Origin: a bacterium
GTDB taxonomy: Archaea; Thermoproteota; Nitrososphaeria; Nitrososphaerales; CADDZS01
Direction: 5' to 3'
DNA: 6,653 nt
Assembly (NCBI GenBank): GCA_027310845.1
Contig: DAIDAB010000015.1
Coordinates: 2,427 to 9,079 of the forward strand
This document shows positions 1 to 4,689 of the stretch, piece after piece. The translations under genes and the position numbers were made by a program. Positions within the stretch are counted from its first letter, which is position 1; every line of letters starts with the position of its first letter. Below the pieces are notes generated by a model. It ran no database searches and was not told the DNA's origin. It saw only the letters and a program-made list of their open reading frames with translations.

Positions 1-53
1 ATACTGTGATGGGCTCGGACGTGAAACTCGCTACAAAGAACGTGATTCGCTAG
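1..53 (+). CDS. Archaeal histone-fold protein, C-terminal end only
   Basis: Reading from base 3, the last 16 codons before TAG give TVMGSDVKLATKNVIR. This matches the C-terminal end of archaeal histones: the segment after 'RKT' that begins the third helix, compared with TIKAEDIELARKMFK in methanogen histones. In that family the segment packs against the central helix of the histone dimer that wraps DNA. The rest of the gene lies upstream of the window, so length and DNA-contact residues cannot be checked. The stop codon is only 5 nt from the tRNA gene. The match is short; another protein ending in a similar amphipathic helix is possible. Confidence 0.65.
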   Translation, partial: TVMGSDVKLATKNVIR

Positions 54-80
54 AAAAAGCTCCGGTGGTGTAGTCCGGCC

Positions 81-113
81 ATCAATCTCCTATCCCTAGG
101 AATTGAACCGGAA
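81..113 (+). other. tRNA intron 1 (D-loop, non-canonical position)
   Basis: This is a 33-nt intron inside the D loop. A bulge-helix-bulge can be drawn: exon CCGG (75-78) pairs with intron CCGG (108-111) as the 4-bp central helix. The bulge C79 C80 / A81 lies on one side and A112 A113 / A114 on the other, with each cut after the second bulge base as the archaeal splicing endonuclease requires. The intron-side helix is TCAAT (82-86) with ATTGA (102-106), with one extra A at 107. The outer exon-side helix is weak. Such non-canonical introns are known in several TACK archaea. Confidence 0.75.
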
Positions 114-131
114 AAGCATAGTGGCCTCTCG

Positions 132-169
132 TCTTCGAATTGGGAGAAATTTCCACTGCGAAACTCCAG
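132..169 (+). other. tRNA intron 2 (anticodon loop, 37/38)
   Basis: This 38-nt insertion sits at the canonical intron site, one base 3' of the anticodon. The boundary is chosen because it rebuilds a normal anticodon arm; 131-168 would give the same mature RNA, since G131 and G169 are identical. I could not draw a strict bulge-helix-bulge. TTCG (134-137) can pair with CGAA (159-162) inside the intron. CTCTC (126-130) can also pair with GGGAG (142-146), and AGTGG with CCACT (153-157), which would be a competing hairpin. A repeated CACTG (154-158 and 173-177) allows an alternative 19-nt intron, but that gives a worse anticodon stem. Confidence 0.55.
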
Positions 170-175
170 AGTCAC

Positions 176-207
<32 letters not shown>

Positions 208-287
208 CCCAAAACATCAACGCCCCCCAAGCAACACTCTATGTTTAATGAAAAATTGTTTGTCCGGTATGCATCGAAGTTGGACCA

Positions 288-647
288 CTAACCCAGTTGG
301 ACCGTTGCGATAGCGGTGTCTCCTTCCATGATTCGAGAGATGTGGCCTTTACCAGTTGTGTCCTCTAAGAGTATAATGTCTCCAGTCTTGAAGTGGAGTG
401 TTTCACCGTCACTTACTGTAATTTCAGCCTCGCAAGCAAAGAATATCACGTATTGTCGATGCGGAGATGGATGCCAGTCGCCGTACCAGCCTTTAGGCAA
501 TATCAAAGACAAACCTCTTGGCAAAGATGTACTCCGAGACATTCAGAGGTGGTGCATGTGGCGCCAAATTGCTCTGACTTGTCTCCGCTACTTGATCTTC
601 AAAGTGAGACTCTCCCCAGAGTCAGTGTAAAGATATGTGTTCTGCAT
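288..647 (-). pseudogene. Cupin-domain protein, frameshifted
   Basis: This is a single-domain cupin (small beta-barrel) similar to short proteins of about 120 residues carrying the motifs APPAPP, GDWHPxPRRQ and EDTTGKGH. The pieces lie in three consecutive segments on the minus strand. From ATG 647 the N-terminus reads MQNTYLYTDSGES before TAG at 590-588. From 588 a second frame reads AETSQSNLAPHAPPLNVSEY and continues to about 505. From about 515 the first frame resumes with LILPKGWYGDWHPSPHRQ, then the barrel with VSDGETLHFKTGDIILLEDTTGKGH, and ends with TAG. Two compensating indels would restore one protein of about 119 residues. The ATG at 542 opens an 84-codon frame of its own, but begins in the wrong frame for the conserved APPLNVSEY part. 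The gene could be decayed or contain sequencing errors. The substrate is unknown. Confidence 0.75.
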
Positions 648-664
648 ACTTGAACGGGTTCTAG

Positions 665-720
665 CACTCGTGACTTGCGTCATTCAAAGAAAACCTGAAG
701 CTATTTATGGCATACGAGTG
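665..720. repeat. 7-bp inverted repeat around a TATA-like element
   Basis: CACTCGT (665-671) is the exact reverse complement of ACGAGTG (714-720). On the minus strand the loop contains CCATAAATAG (about 709-700), a possible TATA element about 58 bp upstream of the cupin ATG at 647. The stretch 648-769 holds no gene that I can see. Function is unknown; the repeat could be chance at this length. Confidence 0.3.
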
Positions 721-769
721 AGCGTTACAAGATGTGGATTTTGAGGAAGTTCCTAAATGAAATAAAAAT

Positions 770-813
770 GGCCGCCCACGAATCGTGACAAGATTAGGGC
801 GACCTCTTTTTTT
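770..813. terminator. Two-way stem-loop terminator
   Basis: GGCCGCCC (770-777) pairs with GGGCGACC (797-804), 7 of 8 positions, followed on the plus strand by T7 (807-813). On the minus strand the same stem is followed by ATTTTTATTT. An 11-bp palindrome CACGAATCGTG (777-787) sits in the loop. It lies just past the end of the TRAM gene, so its main use is probably to end that minus-strand transcript before the cupin gene. Archaeal termination depends mainly on the U-tract; both strands have one. Confidence 0.55.
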
Positions 814-833
814 ATGCGATGCTTCCTTTGTTT

Positions 834-1229
834 CTACTGCGTCGCTGACTTTACCTCTTCCACAATCAATGGGTCGGTTGTAACAACCGGCTCACTTGTC
901 GGAGTTGAGGATGGAGTAGTTGCGGCTTCACTCTCAATGACCGACGCGATTGCAAATCTCGGACCAACGCTTTCAACCCTGATTCTGACCTTGTCTCCCA
1001 CTTTTGCTCCCTTGACGAAAATGACAAAACCTTGCATCTTTGCTACACCATCTCCCCTTCTTGAAAGCTCAATGACCGCAACATTGTATTCTTTACCAGC
1101 TTCTACGGGCCTTGGACCATCCATCGATCGTCCTCCACCATATCTGCTGCCTTCTGTGAATCCTCCCTGTCCTCTTCCGCCACTACTGCCGTATCTGTTC
1201 CCTCGATCTCCTCTGTTTATGTAACTCAT
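834..1229 (-). CDS. TRAM-domain RNA-binding protein with Gly/Arg-rich head
   Basis: A 131-residue protein. Residues about 42-99 are a TRAM domain, the small beta-barrel also attached to tRNA-modifying enzymes such as MiaB and TrmA-type methyltransferases. It is recognisable by YNVAVIELSRRGDGVAKMQG, FVIFVKGAKVGDKVRIRV and VGPRFAIASV. Stand-alone archaeal TRAM proteins bind RNA, and some are thought to act as cold-shock-like RNA chaperones. Residues 5-38 are rich in Gly, Arg, Tyr and Ser (NRGDRGNRYGSSGGRGQGG and SRYGGGR), like RGG-type disordered RNA-binding tails. Residues 99-131 are Thr/Pro/Ser/Glu-rich and acidic. The ATG at 1229 is chosen because homology does not reach further upstream, and a TATA element lies 47 bp before it; an in-frame ATG at 1382 would add 51 unlikely residues. 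The RNA targets are unknown. Confidence 0.85.
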   Translation of the reverse strand: MSYINRGDRGNRYGSSGGRGQGGFTEGSRYGGGRSMDGPRPVEAGKEYNVAVIELSRRGDGVAKMQGFVIFVKGAKVGDKVRIRVESVGPRFAIASVIESEAATTPSSTPTSEPVVTTDPLIVEEVKSATQ

Positions 1230-1271
1230 TTGTTCTAATACGCTACTGAAATGATCAAGCGTTATTCTTAA

Positions 1272-1280
1272 CATATAAGG
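1272..1280 (-). promoter_or_regulatory. TATA box of the TRAM gene
   Basis: The minus strand reads CCTTATATG, centred about 47 bp upstream of the ATG at 1229. With initiation about 26 bp downstream, the leader would be near 20 nt. No strong purine-rich ribosome-binding site is seen. The remaining bases of the 330-bp divergent gap (1230-1559) hold no gene I can support. They contain a weak inverted repeat, CCCAAC (1379-1384) with GTTGGG (about 1420). Confidence 0.5.
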
Positions 1281-1503
1281 GATTATGAGAAGGTGATGCC
1301 TTTGCAATGTAAACTCGACATTGCGAAGCGATCGCGTTAACGGGGAAGACACTGTAACATGGGGCAACTCGCCTGAACCCAACTCTGAGAGCCCCGCGTT
1401 CTGCCTACTTCTTCTCTAGGTTGGGACAACCATCTCTGGTAATAGGGTTGGACGATTTTCAATTTTGGCGATCGTGTCCTAGTGTTAAGTAGTACATGGG
1501 TCA

Positions 1504-1511
1504 GATATTAC
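1504..1511 (+). promoter_or_regulatory. Possible TATA box upstream of asnA
   Basis: GATATTAC is centred about 27 bp upstream of the ATG at 1535, the distance expected for a leaderless start there. It lies about 53 bp from the in-frame asnA ATG at 1560. This is the best TATA-like site between 1440 and 1560, but it is a weak match. Confidence 0.3.
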
Positions 1512-1559
1512 GAATTGACCAGAGCAATCCAAAAATGACGGAATCTGAAACGGCAACTG

Positions 1560-2684
1560 ATGAACGCAAAAGGGTGGATTTGGCAGGGGCTTGGAATAGG
1601 TACATACGAAGAAATTGAGAGAATACTTCCAAACGACTACCATCCTCTCCTCGATCCCAAGGAGACACAGGAGGCTGTGTTTGCAGTAAAGAACTACATC
1701 GAAGAAAACCTGTGCAGAGAGCTCAATCTTATGATGGTACAGGTGCCTTTGATGGTCGATGTTGAAAGCGGGGTCAACGACTTGCTGGATCGCGACGGGT
1801 CCAGAACTCCGATTCAGTTTCACATCAAGAATGATTTTGACAAGCACCCAATAGATGCGCAAGTGGTTCAGGCGGCAAAGTGGAAGAGGGTCGCCCTAAG
1901 ACAATTTGGAATGTTGAGCGGAGAAGGGATTTGCACCGACATGAGGGCCGTGAGAAAGGACTACTTTCTGGATCATGACCATGGCGCGTATGTTGATCAA
2001 TGGGACTGGGAAAGAACAATCTCTCATGAAGATAGGAATCTAGATTATCTCAAGACAACAGTCAGGAAGATATGGAAGGTTTTGAAGGGCGCTGAAACTC
2101 ATGTCCAGAATCTATTTCCCATGCTTAAGGCAAAATATCCGAGTCTTCCTGAAGAAATCAGTTTCATCCACGCAGAGGACATACTCGAATTGTACCCGGA
2201 TATGCCAAGGAAAGAGAGGGAAACCGCTACACCGCAAAAGAATCCTGCCTTGTTCATAATTGGGATTGGCTGGACGCTGAAGGACGGCTATCCTCACGAG
2301 ATGCGCGCTGCTGATTACGACGACTGGGTCACAGAAACAGTCTCGGAGGATGGAAGACCTATGCATGGATTGAATGGAGACATCCTTGTGTGGAATCCTG
2401 TCACAATGCGAAGGCACGAACTATCCTCTATGGGAATATGAGTGAACTCGGAATCGCTAAGGAAACAGCTCGAAATAACACACCAGCTTGAATGGCTCAA
2501 ATTGCCATATCACCGAGGTATTATGAACAATGAGCTTCCGATAAGCATTGGCGGCGGCATCGGTCAATCCAGAACCTTCATGCTGCTCTTGAAGAAGGCT
2601 GCATTGGGAGAAGTGAGTGTCAGCGTTTTGCCCAAGATCTTGAGAGAGATGTGCGCGAAGAAGAACATTCATCTTCTTGAGTAG
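1560..2684 (+). pseudogene. asnA: Aspartate-ammonia ligase (AsnA) interrupted by in-frame TGA
   Basis: AsnA makes asparagine from aspartate, ammonia and ATP on a class II aminoacyl-tRNA-synthetase-like fold. Codons 1-293 contain KETQEA (34-39), AAKWKR (105-110), YVDQWDWE (144-151), ADYDDW (251-256), GLNGDILVWNP (270-280) and ELSSMGI (287-293). Then comes TGA (2439-2441), followed in the same frame by GTG and 80 more codons with the ATP-binding motif GGGIGQSR (331-338). Bacterial AsnA reads ELSSMGIRVD here, so TGA stands exactly at the conserved Arg (CGA to TGA is one transition). Total 374 codons against about 330-340 in the family; the first 20 or so are extra. The usual HSLAKWKR is VQAAKWKR, losing a His and a Ser. 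Without the tail the first part cannot be a normal enzyme. Alternatives: readthrough, two coupled polypeptides (1560-2441 and GTG 2442-2684), or a sequence error. Confidence 0.75.
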
Positions 2685-2712
2685 AGATGATAATATCGGA
2701 ATCAAGAAATGT

Positions 2713-2732
2713 GAGGGGGTTTTGGCACCCTC
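2713..2732. terminator. Possible stem-loop between converging asnA and gdhA
   Basis: GAGGG (2713-2717) pairs with CCCTC (2728-2732) around a 10-nt loop, in the 85-bp gap between two converging genes. On the minus strand it is followed by ACATTTCTTG, a weak T-rich run. It may serve both genes; a 5-bp stem is weak evidence. Confidence 0.35.
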
Positions 2733-2769
2733 TTACGAAGACCGCTAGTTTTCCGAGTGTTGGCTTGAT

Positions 2770-4062
2770 CTATGGCCAGATTCCAAGCGTCCTTATTGCC
2801 TCTGAAACTCTTCCAACAGCAAGAGCAAGAGCGCCATCTCTCATTGGGACATTGTATCTCCTCGCTGTTTCAAAGGTACTCTTGAAGGCTGAAACCATCT
2901 TCTGCTCGAGTTTCTCATTCACTTCAGCTTCAGTCCAATGCTCGCGGTTCAGGTTCTGCACCCATTCTAGGTAGCTGACAGTCACTCCTCCTGCGTTTGC
3001 CAGAATGTCGGGCACTACCAAGACTTTGTTGTTTTCGAGTATCTTGTCGGCCTCGGGGGTTGTCGGCCCGTTTGCGCCTTCACAGACAATCTTTGCCTTG
3101 ATCCTGGATGCGTTTCTGTCAGTTATTGCATTCTCGAGTGCTGCGGGAATCAGAATATCGACTTCGGATTCCAAAAGTTCCTCATTGCTGATCTCTTGCG
3201 TGCCTTCTAGACCTACGACAGAGCCGGTCTTGTCTTTGTGCAACTGCACCTTACGCGGATCAAGACCTTGTTTGGACATTATCCCGTCTTTGGAATCGCT
3301 CACTGCGACGACTTTCACGCCAAGTTCCTTCAGGAACACTGCACTCCATGAACCAACATTCCCATATCCTTGAACAGCGGCAGTTGCGCCCTTGAGATTT
3401 AGCTTCAGAGAACGCGCCGCTTCTCTCGCCGCGATTACACATCCTCTCGAGGTCGAATTGAGTCTGCCCTCAGATCCTCCAAGTGAGATTGGCTTGCCTG
3501 TCACGACTTCTGGTACTTGATACCCGTGAATCTGGCTGTACGTGTCCAGTATCCAGGCCATCGTTTGAGGGTCGGTGTAGACATCAGGCGCAGGCACATC
3601 CCTGTAAGGACCGATGAAATCCGCAATGGCAGAGGTGTACCTTCTTGTCAGCCTCTCCTTTTCGCCTAGCGACATGTTCTTCGGGTCACAGACAACGCCG
3701 CCTTTGGAGCCGCCATATGGTATGTCTACGACTGCACACTTCCATGTCATCCAGGCAGCGAGCGCCTTAACTTCATCCAAAGTGACATTTGGATGGTATC
3801 GTATTCCTCCCTTGAAGGGGCCCCTGGCATCGCTGAACTGAACACGATAGCCCTGAAAGTTCTTGACTCTGCCATTATCCATTTTTATTGGGATTGAGAC
3901 ACTTAAGATTCGCTTTGGTTGCTTTAGCATCTCGTGTGCGTCAGAATCTAACTTGATTAGAGAAGCAGTATTCTCAAGCTGCTTCATCGCATTCTCGTAT
4001 GGGTTAGGCGCCGAACCTGAAACCATTGGCACTCTTGGTACACTCCTCTGAACGGTTGTCAT
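2770..4062 (-). CDS. gdhA: Glutamate dehydrogenase
   Basis: A complete 430-residue member of the Glu/Leu/Phe/Val dehydrogenase family. It interconverts 2-oxoglutarate plus ammonia and glutamate with NAD(P)H, in the cytoplasm, usually as a hexamer. The N-terminal domain has KGGIRYHP (84-91), with substrate-binding Lys, and WMTWKCAVVDIPYGGSKGG (104-122), whose last Lys (120) is catalytic. PAPDVYTD follows, with Asp 160. The Rossmann domain has GYGNVG (232-237), and VVAVSDSKDG at the end of its second strand. CEGANGPTTPEAD (328-339) and VPDILANAGGV (350-360) are typical of the family. About 20 N-terminal residues before PYENAMKQLE are extra and low in complexity. Coenzyme preference cannot be read safely. 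It converges on asnA and has its own strong TATA element, so it is probably transcribed alone. Confidence 0.97.
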   Translation of the reverse strand: MTTVQRSVPRVPMVSGSAPNPYENAMKQLENTASLIKLDSDAHEMLKQPKRILSVSIPIKMDNGRVKNFQGYRVQFSDARGPFKGGIRYHPNVTLDEVKALAAWMTWKCAVVDIPYGGSKGGVVCDPKNMSLGEKERLTRRYTSAIADFIGPYRDVPAPDVYTDPQTMAWILDTYSQIHGYQVPEVVTGKPISLGGSEGRLNSTSRGCVIAAREAARSLKLNLKGATAAVQGYGNVGSWSAVFLKELGVKVVAVSDSKDGIMSKQGLDPRKVQLHKDKTGSVVGLEGTQEISNEELLESEVDILIPAALENAITDRNASRIKAKIVCEGANGPTTPEADKILENNKVLVVPDILANAGGVTVSYLEWVQNLNREHWTEAEVNEKLEQKMVSAFKSTFETARRYNVPMRDGALALAVGRVSEAIRTLGIWP

Positions 4063-4093
4063 AAAATACCCCAGTGGTTTATCTGCTCGAATT

Positions 4094-4104
4094 AGTATAA
4101 AACC
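4094..4104 (-). promoter_or_regulatory. TATA box of gdhA
   Basis: The minus strand reads GGTTTTATACT, centred about 37 bp upstream of the gdhA ATG, with purine-rich GTGAGG just upstream where the TFB element would lie. Initiation near 4073 would leave a leader of only about 10 nt. Confidence 0.6.
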
Positions 4105-4110
4105 TCACGC

Positions 4111-4242
4111 ATGATTCTCATTCGTGATAACGATGGAACTATTGTCGAGAAGTATCTTCCTTTTGGCGAGTGTAAAGAAAAGAGGGTTCTTTCAGATATA
4201 GCGGACTACACGGCGAGGAGTGTCAGAGTACCTTCGACGTGA
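4111..4242 (+). CDS. Possible small protein, 43 residues, unknown
   Basis: From ATG 4111 to TGA 4242 the frame reads MILIRDNDGTIVEKYLPFGE and ends with VLSDIADYTARSVRVPST. It looks like folded protein: a strand-turn-strand start with a DNDG turn, then an amphipathic stretch with alternating charges, and one Cys. It fills the otherwise empty 143-bp gap between divergent gdhA and the convergent Lrp/AsnC-type gene, and overlaps the last 37 bp of the latter on the other strand. TTTATC at about 4078-4083 is a weak TATA candidate roughly 30 bp upstream. I do not recognise a family, and an ORF this short can occur by chance. Confidence 0.35.
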   Translation: MILIRDNDGTIVEKYLPFGECKEKRVLSDIADYTARSVRVPST

Positions 4243-4433
4243 TCCAAGTAGCGTATTTTCCTGATTATTGTCTCTTTGACTTCTTCTGGTGTACTGCCTT
4301 CAATTTTTGCCAGAATATCGTAAACTCCGTAGACCACGTGAGCTTCCGCCACATGCTCTGTCTCACGCAGCTCCTTGAGTAACTCAAACTCAACTCCCGA
4401 CTCTGCATCTATCAAGACGAAGGCGATTGCCAT
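4206..4433 (-). CDS. Stand-alone Lrp/AsnC ligand-binding (RAM) domain protein
   Basis: A 75-residue protein consisting only of the effector-binding domain of Lrp/AsnC regulators, without the helix-turn-helix. It shows the beta-alpha-beta-beta-alpha-beta order: MAIAFVLID, a helix around residues 13-25, AEAHVVYGVYDILAKIE with the family's G-x-Y-D motif (36-39), a second helix 48-63, and the last strand TLTLLAV. Such small domains form dimers and higher rings that bind amino acids at subunit interfaces, and may join full-length Lrp regulators. ATG 4433 is chosen as start because it matches family N-termini; an in-frame TTG three codons upstream lies inside a perfect dyad. Its place beside gdhA and asnA suggests nitrogen or amino-acid sensing, which is inference. 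Confidence 0.88.
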   Translation of the reverse strand: MAIAFVLIDAESGVEFELLKELRETEHVAEAHVVYGVYDILAKIEGSTPEEVKETIIRKIRYLDHVEGTLTLLAV

Positions 4434-4447
4434 GACCCTCAAGGGTC
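4434..4447. promoter_or_regulatory. Perfect 14-bp dyad abutting the RAM-domain start
   Basis: GACCCT-CA-AGGGTC, a 6-2-6 inverted repeat, ends one base before the minus-strand start codon at 4433. It could be an operator or a short leader hairpin covering the start. Confidence 0.45.
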
Positions 4448-4483
4448 GATATGAAGAGCATGCTTGAAAAGCCAGATGACGAT

Positions 4484-4497
4484 TCTCACAATTGAGA
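4484..4497. promoter_or_regulatory. 14-bp dyad with 4-bp centre
   Basis: TCTCA-CAAT-TGAGA lies about 50 bp upstream of the RAM-domain gene and about 195 bp upstream of the hydrolase gene. It is a possible protein-binding site; short arms leave room for chance. Confidence 0.35.
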
Positions 4498-4533
4498 GTA
4501 AGCGAGCAGTCAAGACAACGAGTGCGCCAGTTC

Positions 4534-4547
4534 AGTCTACCTAGACT
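4534..4547. promoter_or_regulatory. Second perfect 6-2-6 dyad
   Basis: AGTCTA-CC-TAGACT has the same arm and centre length as the dyad at 4434-4447 but a different sequence. It lies in the 256-bp divergent gap between the RAM-domain gene and the hydrolase. It is a candidate operator. Confidence 0.4.
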
Positions 4548-4564
4548 ACATTAATGGCAGTCGT

Positions 4565-4610
4565 ATTCGATTTCGATTCGCTTCAGATTCGAACGATTCG
4601 CAGATCGAAT
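4565..4610. repeat. Phased ATTCG repeats
   Basis: ATTCG starts at 4565, 4576, 4587 and 4596 (steps 11, 11, 9), and the inverted form CGAAT is at 4606-4610. CGATTCGC occurs twice. Another ATTCG is at 4647, next to the TATA element of the hydrolase. Steps near one helical turn would place the copies on one face of the DNA, as in regulator arrays. Confidence 0.45.
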
Positions 4611-4655
4611 TATGTTTAGAGTTGCTCTTCTGATCTTTTCTGTGACATTCGATAA

Positions 4656-4665
4656 GGCTTATTAG
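4656..4665 (+). promoter_or_regulatory. TATA box of the hydrolase-dehydrogenase operon
   Basis: GGCTTATTAG is centred about 28-29 bp upstream of the ATG at 4690. That distance predicts transcription starting at or next to the start codon, a leaderless mRNA, and no Shine-Dalgarno sequence is seen. Confidence 0.5.
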
Positions 4666-4689
4666 ATTACATCAAACCTAACGAAACAA

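Noticed and set aside
316..653. Plus-strand frames opposite the cupin
   Set aside because: They are antisense shadows; the minus strand carries recognisable cupin motifs in all segments.
1230..1382. Upstream extension of the TRAM protein to ATG 1382
   Set aside because: The extra 51 residues show no homology and run over the TATA element at 1272-1280.
1379..1425. CCCAAC / GTTGGG inverted repeat as a possible structured RNA or tRNA
   Set aside because: The minus strand has a GGGTTCA that recalls a T arm, but no acceptor or D arm can be built around it.
2439..2441. TGA as selenocysteine
   Set aside because: The family has Arg here, not Cys, and I see no SECIS-like structure near it.
4434..4442. 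TTG 4442 as start of the RAM-domain gene
   Set aside because: Family N-termini fit ATG 4433, and the TTG lies in the dyad.
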